A stretch of DNA of 64,000 nucleotides from Agromyces laixinhei (GCF_006337065.1 NZ_CP040872.1:2170001-2234000), one strand, 5' to 3'; shown: positions 30,901 through 40,539, numbered from the stretch's first letter. A program made the numbers and translations. The notes: generated from the letters alone by a model not told the origin.

Positions 30901-30964
30901 CGCCGCCCAGGTCGGTGAAGCCAGCACGTGCGACGGTTCCGAGTGTGAGGCTCTGTCGGGACAT
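27947..30964 (-). CDS. glnE: Bifunctional glutamine synthetase adenylyltransferase/deadenylase
   Basis: Controls glutamine synthetase by adding or removing AMP on its tyrosine; 1005 residues, usual length. Two nucleotidyltransferase domains are clear: an N-terminal [25 protein letters not shown] motif (deadenylase half) and a C-terminal [25 protein letters not shown] motif, each followed by a GlnD/PII-uridylyltransferase-like helical domain. Start ATG 30964 (MSRQSLTLG) is 8 bp after the glnA2 stop, so it is co-transcribed with glnA2. Its target glnA lies just beyond its 3' end. Confidence 0.95.
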   Translation of the reverse strand: MSRQSLTLGTVARAGFTDLGGAAASLKALSSSTGAEVDSLLEVFAQAADPDEALAVVARLHEQAPIELAGALAHENAAARLARLVGASRGFGDFLLRHPSELVAFGQVPAAPPSVAEARASLLTALDEVSAPPADLVEAAAAAIRIRYRRLLSDVAVYDLTRDDAVDVVDVVAAGLADLAGAALDAALAAARRVVGRAPGEPSSPGRYPAAEVEATRLAIIGMGKAGARELNYVSDVDVIYVAESADEDVVSTPRALEIATRLAVLTMRIVGEPGIEPPLWEVDPNLRPEGKDGALVRTLESHMQYYDRWAKSWEFQALLKARPLAGDLELGGRYVDGVAPMVWTSSSREGFVESVQEMRERVTAHIPADEVDVQIKLGPGGIRDIEFTVQLLQLVHGASDDGIHQRGTLPALAALAELGYVGREEAAEFSRDYRVLRVLEHRVQLERLRRTHLMPSDEQRLRVLARASGLGRTAGELTAVWQGTRQRVRGLHERLFYRPLLSAVAALPASGLGLTSAQAEARLAAIGYRDPRGALAHIAALTTGVTRRAQIQRNLMPVLISWFADGTDPDFGLLSFRRLSDTLGTTHWYLRLLRDSSDAALRLTKVLSGSRFTAELLERSPESVAWLEDLDELRPRSVASLHDESRAVLARHNDPDSAAKIFRATRRRELLRLALSGILDVCTVEELGHALSDVTENHIASLVAAIRGIEPDGIEFAVIGMGRFGGRELGIGSDADIIYVYRATDAAAEAAHSRALRIVAELVRLSEDARLPFDLDADLRPEGRNGVVARSLDAYRAYYARWSLTWEAQALLRARGVAGDRALIDEFTELADTVRYPDAISERDVREVKRIKARVENERLPQGADPNRHLKLGRGSLSDVEWFVQLVQLQHAAAVPALRTTSTLDALAAAVEHGLVEASDAEMLRAAWVFASRARSALTLWLDRTTDVLPVERSQLEGVARIMGYPPGSATQLEQDYLHVTRRARVVFDRGFYGVEPRREPTVG

Positions 30965-30972
30965 CCGCTGCG

Positions 30973-32310
30973 TCAGAGGATTTCGAGGTTGCGCCGCAAC
31001 TCGAACGGCGTGACCTGCGAACGGTAGTCGCGCCACTCGGAGCGCTTGTTCGCCAGCACGTAGTTGAACACCTGTTCGCCGAGCGTCTCGGCGACGAGTT
31101 CGGACTCCTCCATGAACTGGATGGCGTGGTCGAGGCTCGCGGGCAGCGCGTCGTACCCGAGGGCCCGTCGTTCGCGATCGGTCAGCGCCCACACATCGTC
31201 TTCGGCCTCGGGCGGCAGTTCGTACCCCTCTTCGATGCCCTTCAAGCCCGCTGCGAGCAACAGCGAGAACGCGAGATAGGGGTTCGCCGCGGAGTCGATG
31301 GCACGGTACTCGACGCGCGCACTCTGGCCCTTGTTGGGCTTGTAGAGCGGTACACGCACGAGTGCGGAACGGTTGTTGTGGCCCCACGACACGAAGCTGG
31401 GTGCTTCATCGCCGCCCCAGAGTCGCTTGTAGGAGTTCACGAACTGGTTCGTGACCGCCGAGATCTCCGCCGAGTGACGCAGGAGACCCGCGATGAACTG
31501 ACGCCCGATCTTCGACAACTGGTACTGCGCGCCGGGTTCGAAGAAGGCGTTCGCGTCGCCCTCGAAGAGCGAGAGGTGGGTGTGCATGCCCGAACCCGGG
31601 TGCAGCGAGAAGGGCTTCGGCATGAAGGTCGCGTAGACGCCCTGTTCGATCGCGACCTCTTTGATCACGGTACGGAACGTCATGATGTTGTCGGCGGTCG
31701 TCAGCGCGTCGGCGTACCGGAGGTCGATCTCGTTCTGCCCGGGGCCGGCCTCGTGGTGGCTGAACTCCACCGAGATGCCGAGATCTTCGAGCATGCGCAC
31801 CGACCGGCGACGGAAGTCATGGGCCGTACCGCCGGGCACATTGTCGAAGTACCCGGCGGAGTCGACCGGGATCGGCCCTTCTTCACCGAACTTCGACGAC
31901 TTCAGCAGGTAGAACTCGATCTCGGGGTGCGTGTAGAACGTGAAGCCGCGATCGGCCGCACGAGCCAGCGTGCGCTTGAGCACGTTGCGCGGGTCGGAGA
32001 CGGCGGGCTCTCCGTCGGGCGTCGTGATGTCACAGAACATCCGCCCGGTGGGGTCGATGTCTCCGCGCCACGGCAGTGTCTGGAACGTCGTCGGATCGGG
32101 ATAGGCGAGCAGGTCGGACTCGTAGGTGCGGCTCAGGCCCTCGATCGCGGAACCGTCGAAGCCGATGCCCTCGGTGAACGCCCCCTCGACCTCGGCAGGC
32201 GCGATCGCGACCGACTTCAGGGTGCCGACGACGTCGGTGAACCAGAGCCGGACGAACTTGACTCCCCGCTCCTCGATCGTGCGAATCACGAAGTCGCGCT
32301 GCTTATCCAT
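30973..32310 (-). CDS. glnA2: Glutamine synthetase GlnA2 (type I-like paralogue)
   Basis: A second glutamine synthetase fold, 445 residues, first gene of a glnA2-glnE unit. Catalytic segments [44 protein letters not shown] and [10 protein letters not shown] are present, but the [10 protein letters not shown] adenylylation segment of glnA is replaced by [13 protein letters not shown], so the tyrosine context differs. Start ATG 32310 has GAGAGAGGG; TACGCT about 24 nt upstream is a plausible -10. No GlnR-type box is visible upstream. Actinobacterial GlnA2-type paralogues may prefer other amines, but that cannot be read here. Confidence 0.9.
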   Translation of the reverse strand: MDKQRDFVIRTIEERGVKFVRLWFTDVVGTLKSVAIAPAEVEGAFTEGIGFDGSAIEGLSRTYESDLLAYPDPTTFQTLPWRGDIDPTGRMFCDITTPDGEPAVSDPRNVLKRTLARAADRGFTFYTHPEIEFYLLKSSKFGEEGPIPVDSAGYFDNVPGGTAHDFRRRSVRMLEDLGISVEFSHHEAGPGQNEIDLRYADALTTADNIMTFRTVIKEVAIEQGVYATFMPKPFSLHPGSGMHTHLSLFEGDANAFFEPGAQYQLSKIGRQFIAGLLRHSAEISAVTNQFVNSYKRLWGGDEAPSFVSWGHNNRSALVRVPLYKPNKGQSARVEYRAIDSAANPYLAFSLLLAAGLKGIEEGYELPPEAEDDVWALTDRERRALGYDALPASLDHAIQFMEESELVAETLGEQVFNYVLANKRSEWRDYRSQVTPFELRRNLEIL

Positions 32311-32397
32311 CCACACCCTCTCTCGCACCTCTCAGCGTACTGGCTCGAGCGCTCCGGCGAGGGCGATGCGGATGCCTCGTGTGCCAGACTTGCCCCT

Positions 32398-33282
32398 ATG
32401 TCAGGCGAGCCTCAGAACGCAGCATCCGACACGACGGCCGGCACCGAGCAGAACCCCTACGGGGGTGGCACCGCAGTCGGGGGGCCGAAGCGCGTGCGCA
32501 CCCGGCACTTCCAGAACGCGAAGCGCGACGGCATCAAGATCACGGGGCTCACGAGCTACGACCAGCTCACGGCCCGCATCTTCGACGAGGCGGGCATCGA
32601 CTTCCTCCTCGTCGGCGACTCGGCCGGCAACAACGTCTTCGGCTACGAGACCACCCTGGCCGTGACCGTCGACGAGCTCATCCCGCTCACGCGAGCGGTC
32701 GCCGGCGCGGTCAAGCGTGCGTTCGTGGTCGCCGACATGCCGTTCGGGTCATACGAGAACGGCCCCGAAGACGCCCTGCACACCGCGGTGCGGTTCATGA
32801 AGGAGACCGGGGCGCATGCCGTGAAGCTCGAGGGCGGCGAGCGCAGTCACAAGCAGATCCGTCGCATCGTCGGTGCCGGCATTCCCGTGATGGCACACAT
32901 CGGGTACACGCCGCAGAGCGAGCACGGCCTCGGTGGCCACGTCATCCAGGGCCGCGGTGAGGGAGTCACGCAGTTGCTCGCCGATGCCAAGGCCGTTGAA
33001 GACGCCGGCGCGTTCGCGGTCGTCCTCGAGATGGTTCCGGCCGATGCCGCGCGGCAGGTCACCGAGCTCCTCGACATCCCGACCATCAGCGTCGGTGCGG
33101 GTCCGCACACCGACGGCCAACTCCTCGTCTGGACCGACTGGGCCGGCCTCACGGTCGGACGTGTGCCGAAGTTCGTGAAGCAGTACGCGGATCTCGCCGG
33201 CATCCTGCGCTCTGCCGCCGCAGAGTGGCGCAGCGATGTCGAAGCCGGGGTGTACCCGAACTCCGAGCACTCCTACGAGTAG
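32398..33282 (+). CDS. panB: 3-methyl-2-oxobutanoate hydroxymethyltransferase
   Basis: Ketopantoate synthase, first step of pantothenate/CoA biosynthesis, 294 residues. Family motifs: [45 protein letters not shown] and VKLEGGE. An extra ~35 residues at the N-terminus ([16 protein letters not shown]) are low-complexity. Start ATG 32398 has CAGACT 7 nt upstream (leaderless). Convergent with the small SPOR-like gene. Confidence 0.94.
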   Translation: MSGEPQNAASDTTAGTEQNPYGGGTAVGGPKRVRTRHFQNAKRDGIKITGLTSYDQLTARIFDEAGIDFLLVGDSAGNNVFGYETTLAVTVDELIPLTRAVAGAVKRAFVVADMPFGSYENGPEDALHTAVRFMKETGAHAVKLEGGERSHKQIRRIVGAGIPVMAHIGYTPQSEHGLGGHVIQGRGEGVTQLLADAKAVEDAGAFAVVLEMVPADAARQVTELLDIPTISVGAGPHTDGQLLVWTDWAGLTVGRVPKFVKQYADLAGILRSAAAEWRSDVEAGVYPNSEHSYE

Positions 33283-33300
33283 CCGGCGGGCACTGGCTGC

Positions 33301-33486
33301 TCAGTCTTCGGCGGCCTCTTCCTCGGCCCACTTCGCGCTGTTCTCGCGCAGAACGTCGAGCGCCCGCTCGGCCTCGGCGCGGGTCTCGAACGGCCCGACG
33401 CGGTCGACCGACGGCGACACGAACCCCTGTTCCACTCCGCCGGTCTTCAGGTTGTACCAGAACATGTGCTCGACATCCTCGGACAT
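33301..33486 (-). CDS. Small SPOR-like protein
   Basis: A 61-residue protein (MSEDVEHMFWYNLKTGGVE...) whose FWYNLKTG and GPFETRAEAERALDVLR segments resemble a minimal SPOR-type fold, and which ends in an acidic tail. Homologues next to map are common in actinobacteria; function unknown. Start codon is leaderless, with TAGGAT 6 nt upstream, and its promoter overlaps that of map. Confidence 0.7.
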   Translation of the reverse strand: MSEDVEHMFWYNLKTGGVEQGFVSPSVDRVGPFETRAEAERALDVLRENSAKWAEEEAAED

Positions 33487-33500
33487 AGGCTGATCCTATG
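33484..33500. promoter_or_regulatory. Overlapping divergent leaderless promoters (SPOR gene / map)
   Basis: The 17-bp stretch CATAGGCTGATCCTATG contains both start codons (33484-33486 on the minus strand, 33498-33500 on the plus strand) and both -10 hexamers: TAGGCT (33486-33491) for map and TAGGAT (33493-33498, minus) for the SPOR gene. Each -10 overlaps the opposite start codon. Each start lies 6 nt from its own -10. Confidence 0.65.
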
Positions 33501-34361
33501 CCCAAAGACGCCTCTGGCCACCTGATCCCCGGCCGTCTGTCGCCGATGCGCGCGGTTCCGGCCGCGATTCCGAGACCCGAGTACGTGGGCAAGCGTGCGC
33601 CCGCCCCTTCCTCCGGCGGTGATCTCTACTCGCCCGACGAGGTCGAACGCATCCGAGCGGCCGGGCGTGTCGCGGCAGGAGCCATCGAAGCGGCCGCCGC
33701 CGCGATCCGGCCGGGCGTCACGACCGATGAGCTCGACCGCATCGTGCACGGGTTCGTCGTGTCGCACGGCGCCTACCCGTCGACGCTCGGCTACCGCGGA
33801 TTCCCGAAGTCGTCGTGTACCTCGGTCAACGAGGTCATCTGCCACGGCATCCCCGACAGCACGGTGCTCGCCGACGGCGACCTCGTCAACATCGACGTCA
33901 CGGCATATCTGGGCGGCTACCACGGCGACCTGAATCACACGTTCCTGGTCGGCGAGGCGAGCGAGGAGGCGACGCAGCTCGTCGAGCGCACCCGGGAGGC
34001 GCTGCGCCGTGGCATCCGCGCCGTCGCACCGGGTCGTCAGGTCAACGTGATCGGGCGAGCCATCGAGGCGTATGCGAAGCGGTTCGGCTACGGCGTCGTG
34101 CGCGACTACACGGGCCACGGAGTCGGCCGCGCGTTCCATTCGGGGCTGATCATCCCCCACTACGACGCGCCCGAGTTCGACACCGTCATGGAGCCGGGAA
34201 TGGTCTTCACGATCGAGCCGATGCTCACCCTCGGCGGCATCGAGTGGGATGTCTGGGCCGACGACTGGACGATCGTGACGCGCGATCGCTCGCTGACCGC
34301 GCAGTTCGAGCACACCCTCGTCGTCACCGAGCGCGGCGCCGACCTCCTGACCCTTCCCTGA
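33498..34361 (+). CDS. map: Methionine aminopeptidase
   Basis: Removes the initiator methionine from nascent proteins; 287 residues with an N-terminal extension of about 45 residues typical of the actinobacterial long form. Metal ligands visible in order: the Asp pair in [16 protein letters not shown], His in GHGVGRAFH, Glu in FTIEPM, and Glu in FEHTLVV. Leaderless start as described for the divergent promoter. Followed 37 bp later by ppgK. Confidence 0.94.
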   Translation: MPKDASGHLIPGRLSPMRAVPAAIPRPEYVGKRAPAPSSGGDLYSPDEVERIRAAGRVAAGAIEAAAAAIRPGVTTDELDRIVHGFVVSHGAYPSTLGYRGFPKSSCTSVNEVICHGIPDSTVLADGDLVNIDVTAYLGGYHGDLNHTFLVGEASEEATQLVERTREALRRGIRAVAPGRQVNVIGRAIEAYAKRFGYGVVRDYTGHGVGRAFHSGLIIPHYDAPEFDTVMEPGMVFTIEPMLTLGGIEWDVWADDWTIVTRDRSLTAQFEHTLVVTERGADLLTLP

Positions 34362-34397
34362 GCAGCGGCCGTGCGGGCCCGCGATAGTCTTTCGCGC

Positions 34398-35150
34398 ATG
34401 GCGACACAGCATGCGATCGGGATCGACATCGGCGGCACGGGCATCAAGGGAGCGGTCGTCGACCTCGGTTCGGGCCGGCTCGTCTCCGATCGGCGGAAGG
34501 TGGCGACACCCGAGGGCGGCCGCCCCGCCGACATCCTCACCGCGACGGGCGAGCTGCTCGACGGGCTCTCCGACGAGTTCGGCGACACGCTCCCCCTCGG
34601 CGTGTGCTTTCCGGCGGTCGTCAAGCACGGGCGCACGCTGTCTGCCGCGAACATCTCGAAGGAATGGATCGGTCTGCCCGCCGAGCAGCTCTTCGAAGAG
34701 ACCTTCGGTCGAGAGATCCACTTCATCAACGACGCGGATGCCGCCGGCTACGCCGAAGCGCGCTACGGCGCCGCGGTCGACGCCGCGGGCCTCGTCATCC
34801 TGACCACGCTCGGCACCGGCATCGGATCCGCGTTCCTCTACGACGGGGTGCTCGTGCCGAACACGGAGCTCGGCCACATCGAGCTCGACGGCCGCGGAGC
34901 CGAGACCGCGGCCGCGTACTCGGCGATGGAACGGGATGCGCTCGACTGGCCCGAGTGGGCGGCGAGGCTCCAACGCTTCTACTCGCACGTCGAGTTCATC
35001 TTCTCGCCCGACCTCTTCGTGGTGGGCGGTGGCGTCTCGAAGCACCACGAACGGTTCCTGCCGCTGCTCGACCTGAAGACGCCGATCGTGCCGGCGGTGC
35101 ACCGTAACAACGCCGGCATCCTCGGAGCGGCGTCGCTCGCGGTGCACTAG
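34398..35150 (+). CDS. ppgK: Polyphosphate glucokinase (ROK family)
   Basis: A 250-residue ROK-type kinase that phosphorylates glucose using polyphosphate or ATP. Motifs: GIDIGGTGIKGAVVD (phosphate loop), INDADAAGYAEARYG with the catalytic Asp, LGTGIGSAFLYDG, and the HIELDGRGAE stretch seen in the ppgK branch in place of the ROK zinc site. Start ATG 34398 has TAGTCT 7 nt upstream (leaderless). No signal peptide. Confidence 0.9.
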   Translation: MATQHAIGIDIGGTGIKGAVVDLGSGRLVSDRRKVATPEGGRPADILTATGELLDGLSDEFGDTLPLGVCFPAVVKHGRTLSAANISKEWIGLPAEQLFEETFGREIHFINDADAAGYAEARYGAAVDAAGLVILTTLGTGIGSAFLYDGVLVPNTELGHIELDGRGAETAAAYSAMERDALDWPEWAARLQRFYSHVEFIFSPDLFVVGGGVSKHHERFLPLLDLKTPIVPAVHRNNAGILGAASLAVH

Positions 35151-35246
35151 ATCGCGCCGCCGCGCCCTCGATCGTATTTCGAACGGTTCGCCGCCGAGCG
35201 TGCTAACGTGCCGGTGATCGTGATCGACCAGTTGGAGGTGAGACCC

Positions 35247-35306
35247 ATGAACGCAGTATCCGCAATGGGTGCTCCCCCGCAGTCCGCGATCGCGCGACTC
35301 ACGTAG
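35247..35306 (+). CDS. Short upstream ORF before the patatin-like gene
   Basis: A 19-codon ORF (MNAVSAMGAPPQSAIARLT) with a strong GGAGGTGAG ribosome site and a plausible -10 upstream (TAACGT, 35204-35209). Its TAG stop lies in the loop region of a 6-bp hairpin (GCGACT with AGTCGC) and is followed, in the same frame and 15 codons later, by the ATG of the patatin-like gene. It could be a leader peptide, or a remnant of a longer N-terminus. Expression is unproven. Confidence 0.35.
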   Translation: MNAVSAMGAPPQSAIARLT

Positions 35307-35351
35307 TCGCAGCCGGGAGCGCCGCACACGCAATCGCGAAAGGCGACTCCC

Positions 35352-36251
35352 ATGAACACGACGAACAACTCGAACACGCGAGCCCTGGTGCTCGCCGGCG
35401 CCGGGGCCGCGGGCAACGCCTGGCAGCTCGGTCTCATCGCAGGGCTGTGCGATGGCGGTGTCGATCTCACCGAGGCCGATCTCATCATCGGCACTTCGGC
35501 AGGATCGACCGTGGCCGCTCAGATCACGAGCGGCACCCGGCCGGCCGACCTCTACGCCGCCATCCTCGCCGAGCCGCCTCGGCCGCAGGCCGTTGCCGGC
35601 GAGACGGGGCGGAGACGCGGCCCGATCTTCTCGGGACCGGACTACATGCAATGGTCCGACCGGATCATCGATGCCGCTGCGGATGCGTCCGACATGCGCC
35701 GTCGGATGAGCGCAGCGGCGCTCGACCTGGACACCTCCGACGGCGTCGATGCCGCCCGCTGGCACGACATCGTCGCCTCCCGGCTCCCCAGCCATGACTG
35801 GCCGGCGCAGCCCATGCTGATTCCAACCGTCGATGCCGGTACCGGGGAGCCGGTCGTGTTCGACCGCCGCAGCGGAGTCGGCCTGGTCGACGCCGTTGCA
35901 GCCAGCACCTCGGCGATGATCCCGTACCGCATCGGAGCGAAGCGGTACCTCAACGGCGGCTATCGACGCAGCTCGAACACCGACCTGGCGGCCGGACACG
36001 AGCGCGTGGTGGTGCTGGAACCGTTCGGCGGCCGCTCGCGCACCCCGCTCGAATGGGGCATGGATCTCGCGACGCAGGTCGAGGAACTGCGTGCGGGGGG
36101 CAGCATGGTCGACGCCGTGTTCCCGGATGCCGGCGCGGGAGACGTGTTCAATGCCAATGCGCTGGACCCGTCGACGCGTCGGCCCGCGGCGCGGGGAGGC
36201 TACGACCAGGGCCGAGCCCTCGCTGAGCGATTCGACGGGTTCTGGTGCTGA
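35352..36251 (+). CDS. Patatin-like phospholipase family protein
   Basis: A 299-residue patatin-fold protein, no signal peptide. The oxyanion-hole loop GAGAAGNAW near residue 18 and the nucleophile elbow GTSAG near residue 50 are intact. The catalytic Asp of the usual DGG motif is replaced by Asn in YLNGGYRRSSNTD, so the Ser-Asp dyad is broken on paper. The upstream region carries a short in-frame ORF and hairpin. Convergent with rnpB. Confidence 0.78.
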   Translation: MNTTNNSNTRALVLAGAGAAGNAWQLGLIAGLCDGGVDLTEADLIIGTSAGSTVAAQITSGTRPADLYAAILAEPPRPQAVAGETGRRRGPIFSGPDYMQWSDRIIDAAADASDMRRRMSAAALDLDTSDGVDAARWHDIVASRLPSHDWPAQPMLIPTVDAGTGEPVVFDRRSGVGLVDAVAASTSAMIPYRIGAKRYLNGGYRRSSNTDLAAGHERVVVLEPFGGRSRTPLEWGMDLATQVEELRAGGSMVDAVFPDAGAGDVFNANALDPSTRRPAARGGYDQGRALAERFDGFWC

Positions 36252-36269
36252 CGCTGCGGGAGAGGCAGA

Positions 36270-36657
<388 letters not shown>

Positions 36658-36663
36658 ATCCCG

Positions 36664-36669
36664 AGTCTA
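36664..36669 (-). promoter_or_regulatory. rnpB -10 element (TAGACT)
   Basis: TAGACT on the minus strand, ending 6 nt before the P1-defined 5' end of RNase P RNA. The RNA structure and the promoter independently give the same start, which supports the spacing rule used for the leaderless mRNAs in this window. Confidence 0.7.
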
Positions 36670-36734
36670 CCGGCGCAGGCGTCGCCCGACGCCGCAGCAC
36701 CCGGTGCCGCTGCCTGCGTCGGCGTCACGGGCGG

Positions 36735-37472
36735 TCAGAGGCCGGACTCGCCGGTGCGAACCAGGATGCGATCGCACTCGGGGCACTGCACGACCTCATC
36801 GGGCGCCGCCCGGCGCACCGACTCGAGGTCGGATCCGGTGAGCGTGATGCCGCAACCGCCGCACGTGCGCGCCTGCAGGAGCGCTGCGCCGACTCCGCTG
36901 CCGCGCCCGCGTCGCTGCTCGTAGAAGGCGAGGAGCGCTTCGGCGATGCCGCCGGCGACGACGGCGCGGTCGCGCTCGGTCTGTTCCCGTTCGACGCCGA
37001 TGCCGCCGGCCGCCGCATCACGCTCGGCCTCGAGGGCCGCGGTGTCGGTCGCGAGCGCGTCCCGTTGCAGATCGATGCTCGAGAGCGCGACCTCGGCCTC
37101 TTCGACGCGCTCCATGACGACCAGTTCCTGCTCTTCCAGGTCGTTCAGCCGGCGGCGCAGCGACCCGAGCTCGGCCTCGAGCGCCGAGACATCCTTGACC
37201 GAGGAGGTGTGCTGCAGCCGCTCGCCGTCGCGCACGATGCGTGCCTCGACGACAGCGACATCGGACTCGAGTCGCTTGAGCTCGACTCGAGCGTCTTCGA
37301 GCGTGCCGAACGCTTCGGCGCGCGTGCCGCGAACGGCCCGGTCGCGGGCCTCGAGCTCGGCCAGAGGGCCGGCCTGCGGCAACGACCCGAGTCGGTGCGC
37401 GAGCTGCGCGAGGCGGGTGTCGAGCGACTGGAGTCGCAGCAGCTGTTCCTGTTCGGCGGGGCTGGCCTTCAC
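36735..37472 (-). CDS. C4-type zinc-ribbon coiled-coil protein (CT398-like)
   Basis: A 245-residue protein: an N-terminal ~170-residue coiled coil (heptads rich in L, E, R, A) followed by a C-terminal zinc ribbon with CGGCG and CPECD knuckles. This architecture (DUF164/CT398-like) is found across bacteria, often near nif3 as here, with no settled function. Start GTG 37472 has a GAGGAG site. Co-directional with the Nif3-like gene 58 bp upstream, probably one operon. Confidence 0.85.
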   Translation of the reverse strand: MKASPAEQEQLLRLQSLDTRLAQLAHRLGSLPQAGPLAELEARDRAVRGTRAEAFGTLEDARVELKRLESDVAVVEARIVRDGERLQHTSSVKDVSALEAELGSLRRRLNDLEEQELVVMERVEEAEVALSSIDLQRDALATDTAALEAERDAAAGGIGVEREQTERDRAVVAGGIAEALLAFYEQRRGRGSGVGAALLQARTCGGCGITLTGSDLESVRRAAPDEVVQCPECDRILVRTGESGL

Positions 37473-37530
37473 GTGGTGCTCCTCGTGGGTTCGGGTCGTC
37501 GATGAGGACGGTCGGTCGGGGTGTCGGCGG

Positions 37531-38349
37531 TCACTGCACGATCTGGAAGTCCCAGGGATCGGTGCGAAGTTCGGAGACGGCGACGACGAGCCCAGGGTGC
37601 GCTGCGCGCAGCTGTGCGGCCGCCACGTCGAGCCAGAGCCACTCGCTCGCCCAGTGCGAGACATCGATCAGTGCGGGCCCGCCGGCGAGCTTCGCCTGTT
37701 CTCGAGCCTCGGACGCCGGGTGATGCCGAAGGTCGGCCGTGATGTACACGTCGGCGCCGCGAACCTCTGGGTCGCCGAGCATCGAGTCACCCGCGCCGCC
37801 GCAGAGCGCGACCGTCTCGACCGGGTCATCGAAGCCGCCGGCCACGCGCACGCCCGTCGCCGTCGGCGGAAGGAGCTCGGCAAGCGCGCGGGCGAGGCGT
37901 CCGACGGTCGTTGGTTCGGGCAGCCGGCCGACGCGGCCCAGACCGATCGACGGGTCGAACGACGGCTGGACGGGCCGTGTCTCGACGAGCCCGAGGCGGT
38001 CGGCGAGCACCGCCGAGGTGCCGTCAGCGACGACATCCGCATTGGTATGTGCCGTGACCAGCGCGCACCCGGCACGGATCAACCGTGCGAGCAGAGCACC
38101 CTTGTACCGATCTTCGGCGACCGAGGTGACCCCGTGCAGCAGCAGCGGGTGATGGGCGATGACGAGGTCGAAGCGCTCGGCGATCGCCTCGTCGATGGTG
38201 TCGCCGACGGCGTCGACCGTGAAGAGTACACGTTGCACCTCGGCATCGGGGTCGCCGGTCACGAGACCCGAGGCGTCCCACGATTCCGCGCCCGCGAGCG
38301 GCCAGAGACGTTCGGTCGTCGTCAGCAGCTCGGCGAGGGTGGCGGTCAC
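37531..38349 (-). CDS. Nif3-like dinuclear metal centre protein
   Basis: A 272-residue NIF3/YbgI family protein, usually a toroidal hexamer with a dinuclear metal site per subunit; biochemical role unsettled. Metal-binding histidines are visible in IAHHPLLLHG and in the C-terminal DVSHWASEW segment, with VTAHTNAD in the middle. Start GTG 38349 has TAGGCT 6 nt upstream (leaderless). Precedes the zinc-ribbon coiled-coil gene. Confidence 0.88.
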   Translation of the reverse strand: MTATLAELLTTTERLWPLAGAESWDASGLVTGDPDAEVQRVLFTVDAVGDTIDEAIAERFDLVIAHHPLLLHGVTSVAEDRYKGALLARLIRAGCALVTAHTNADVVADGTSAVLADRLGLVETRPVQPSFDPSIGLGRVGRLPEPTTVGRLARALAELLPPTATGVRVAGGFDDPVETVALCGGAGDSMLGDPEVRGADVYITADLRHHPASEAREQAKLAGGPALIDVSHWASEWLWLDVAAAQLRAAHPGLVVAVSELRTDPWDFQIVQ

Positions 38350-38387
38350 CCGCTCAGCCTACCTTCGGAGAGTAGAAGGCCGCGGCT

Positions 38388-39617
38388 TCAGAGCGTCTCC
38401 AACGGAACCCGTTCATCGGCGAGGTGCGCCGGGTCGACCCGATTTCCCCGCCGGATGATGCCCTGCACGGCGTCGTTGACGTCCCACACGTTCACGTTCA
38501 TGCCGGCGACCACCCGCCCGTCGGCGACCCAGAACGAGATGAACTCGCGAGCGGACCGGTCGCCCCGGTAGACGATCTCGGCGCCGCGGCTCATCGGGCC
38601 GAAGCCGGAGTACTCCATGCCCAGGTCGTACTGGTCGGTGTAGAAATAGGGGATGTCGTCATAGGAGACGTCCTGACCCAGCATCGAACGGGCCGCGGCC
38701 GCGCCGCCGTGCAGCGCGTTGGCCCAGTGCTCGCTTCGCAATCGCTGATCGGCGAGCGGGTGATACGCCTCGGCGATGTCGCCGGCCGCGTACACGTTCG
38801 GCACGTCGGTGCGAAGCGCCGCATCGGTGAGCACACCCGAGTCGATCGCTGCGCCGGCCATGCGGGCGAGGTCGAGATTCGGAATCGCACCCACGCCGAC
38901 GAGCACGAGGTCGGCGGCGAAGATCTCCCCGCTGTCGAGTCGCACGCCGGTGGCCCGGCCGTTCTCGCCGGTGATCTCGGCGACGACGACCGAGGTCCGC
39001 AGCTCGACGCCGTGCTCGACGTGCAGTTCGGCGAACATGCCGCCGAGCTCGTCGCCGAGTGCGTTCGCGAGGGGCACCGGGTCTCGCTCGAGGATCGTCA
39101 CGTCGTTGCCGAGGGTGCGTGCCGTCGCGGCGACCTCCATGCCGATCCATCCCGAGCCGATCAGCACGAGTCGTCGGCCGCCTGCCTCGAGCGCCTCGTG
39201 CAGTGCCTCGGAGTCATCGAGTGTACGAAGGGTGCGCACCCCCTGCAGCTCGGCACCGGGAATCGTGAGACGGCGCGCGGTCGACCCCGTCGCGAGCAGC
39301 AGCGCGTCGTAGGCGACCGACGCGCCCGTGTCGAGCTGCACCCGTTGCCCGCCCGGCTCGACGGCGGTGACGGTCGTGCCGAGTTGCAGGTCGATGTCGT
39401 GGTCGGCATACCACCCCGAGTGCTCCACGAACACCGCGTCGAGGCCCGCGCTCCCAGCGAGGAAGTCCTTCGACAGCGGCGGGCGAATGTACGGATGATG
39501 GGTCTCGGCGCCGATGAGGTGGATTCGCCCGTCGAAGCCCTCTCCGCGCAGTGTCTTGGCCGCCGTCGCACCGGCGAGTCCGCCCCCGACGATCACGATG
39601 CTCTCGTTCCGGACCAT
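38388..39617 (-). CDS. NAD(P)/FAD-dependent oxidoreductase (ferredoxin/rubredoxin reductase type)
   Basis: A 409-residue pyridine-nucleotide disulfide-oxidoreductase-fold enzyme of the ferredoxin reductase class. It has the FAD Rossmann motif GGGLAGATAA, the PPLSKDFL segment typical of this class, the NAD-binding GSGWIGMEVAA, and the second FAD motif YAAGDIAE, followed by a C-terminal reductase domain. Start ATG 39617 has GGAGGGCGGTGAGGA. The partner (ferredoxin, rubredoxin or oxygenase) is not evident in the window. Confidence 0.85.
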   Translation of the reverse strand: MVRNESIVIVGGGLAGATAAKTLRGEGFDGRIHLIGAETHHPYIRPPLSKDFLAGSAGLDAVFVEHSGWYADHDIDLQLGTTVTAVEPGGQRVQLDTGASVAYDALLLATGSTARRLTIPGAELQGVRTLRTLDDSEALHEALEAGGRRLVLIGSGWIGMEVAATARTLGNDVTILERDPVPLANALGDELGGMFAELHVEHGVELRTSVVVAEITGENGRATGVRLDSGEIFAADLVLVGVGAIPNLDLARMAGAAIDSGVLTDAALRTDVPNVYAAGDIAEAYHPLADQRLRSEHWANALHGGAAAARSMLGQDVSYDDIPYFYTDQYDLGMEYSGFGPMSRGAEIVYRGDRSAREFISFWVADGRVVAGMNVNVWDVNDAVQGIIRRGNRVDPAHLADERVPLETL

Positions 39618-39668
39618 GGTCCTCACCGCCCTCCGGTGCGGGTGATCTGCACCTGTCTGCGACCCTGC

Positions 39669-39744
39669 TGGTGGGCCCTGCCGGGCTCGAACCGACGACA
39701 TCCACGGTGTAAACGTGGCGCTCTACCAACTGAGCTAAAGGCCC
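39669..39744 (-). tRNA. tRNA-Val (anticodon UAC)
   Basis: Full cloverleaf read on the minus strand: acceptor GGGCCTT pairing AGGGCCC with one G-U, D-arm GCTCAGTTGGTAGAGC, anticodon stem-loop CCACG-TTTACAC-CGTGG with anticodon TAC, and T-arm with GGTTCGAGCC. The CCA end is encoded (39669-39671). A possible -10 (TAGCAT) lies upstream near 39769. Confidence 0.95.
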
Positions 39745-39798
39745 GCGACCGCGCGCGGCGCACGCCAATGCTATCGCGGGCTGCCTAGACTCACGGCC

Positions 39799-40500
39799 AT
39801 GGAGCCGATGCAGCAGCATCCGAGCAGGAGTACGCCGACGGAGCACCGATGGCCGTCCGTCGTCGCACTCGTCGTCGCGCTCGCGCTGTACGCCGCGCTT
39901 CCGAACGACTTCCTCGGATCGCAACGTTTCGTCGTCGTCGTCTTCGGCGTTGCGCTCCTCGTGCCGCTCGTGGTCACGAACCCGCACCGACTGACGCGTC
40001 GCTCGTCGTTCACGAAGTGGATCTCGATCGCCCTGGTCTGCGGGCTCGTCGTCGCAAACCAGCTCACCATCGTGCTGCTCATCATCGCACTCGCCGTCGA
40101 CGGGGTGGACGACGCGCACGGGCTGCTCCTCGCCGCCGTCCAGGTCTGGGTCGCCAACGTCATCGCCTTCGCACTGCTGTACTGGGAACTCGACCGCGGC
40201 GGCCCCGTCACGCGTACGATGACGGCACGCGTCGACCTGCCGGCCGCCGACCTTCGATTCCCGCAAGACGTCGACGACGACGCGGTCACCGAGGTCGCCG
40301 CCCGCTCATCGGTCGTTCGCGACTGGATGCCGCGATTCGTCGACTACTTCTACACCGCGCTGTCGACCTCCATGGCCTTCAGCGCGACCGACGCGATGCC
40401 GTTGTCGCCGCGTTTCAAGCTCTTGATGGCGCTGCAGGCGTTCGGCGGATTCGTCATCCTCGCGCTCGTGATCGCCCGATCGGTCAGCATCCTCGGCTGA
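39799..40500 (+). CDS. Multi-pass membrane protein of unknown function (DUF1345-like)
   Basis: A 233-residue protein with about five hydrophobic helices and a charged loop (PAADLRFPQDVDDD) before the last pair; the segment YFYTALSTSMAFSATD is a recognisable feature of a conserved actinobacterial membrane family. Start ATG 39799 has TAGACT 7 nt upstream (leaderless). Function unknown. Confidence 0.7.
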   Translation: MEPMQQHPSRSTPTEHRWPSVVALVVALALYAALPNDFLGSQRFVVVVFGVALLVPLVVTNPHRLTRRSSFTKWISIALVCGLVVANQLTIVLLIIALAVDGVDDAHGLLLAAVQVWVANVIAFALLYWELDRGGPVTRTMTARVDLPAADLRFPQDVDDDAVTEVAARSSVVRDWMPRFVDYFYTALSTSMAFSATDAMPLSPRFKLLMALQAFGGFVILALVIARSVSILG

Positions 40501-40539
40501 GATCCGATGACGAAGTGAGCGGATGCCGCGTCGGCATGA

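Noticed and set aside
35147..35494. A 115-codon open frame on the minus strand before the patatin-like gene
   Set aside because: It overlaps the patatin 5' end and ppgK 3' end, has no ribosome site or motifs and looks like a shadow.
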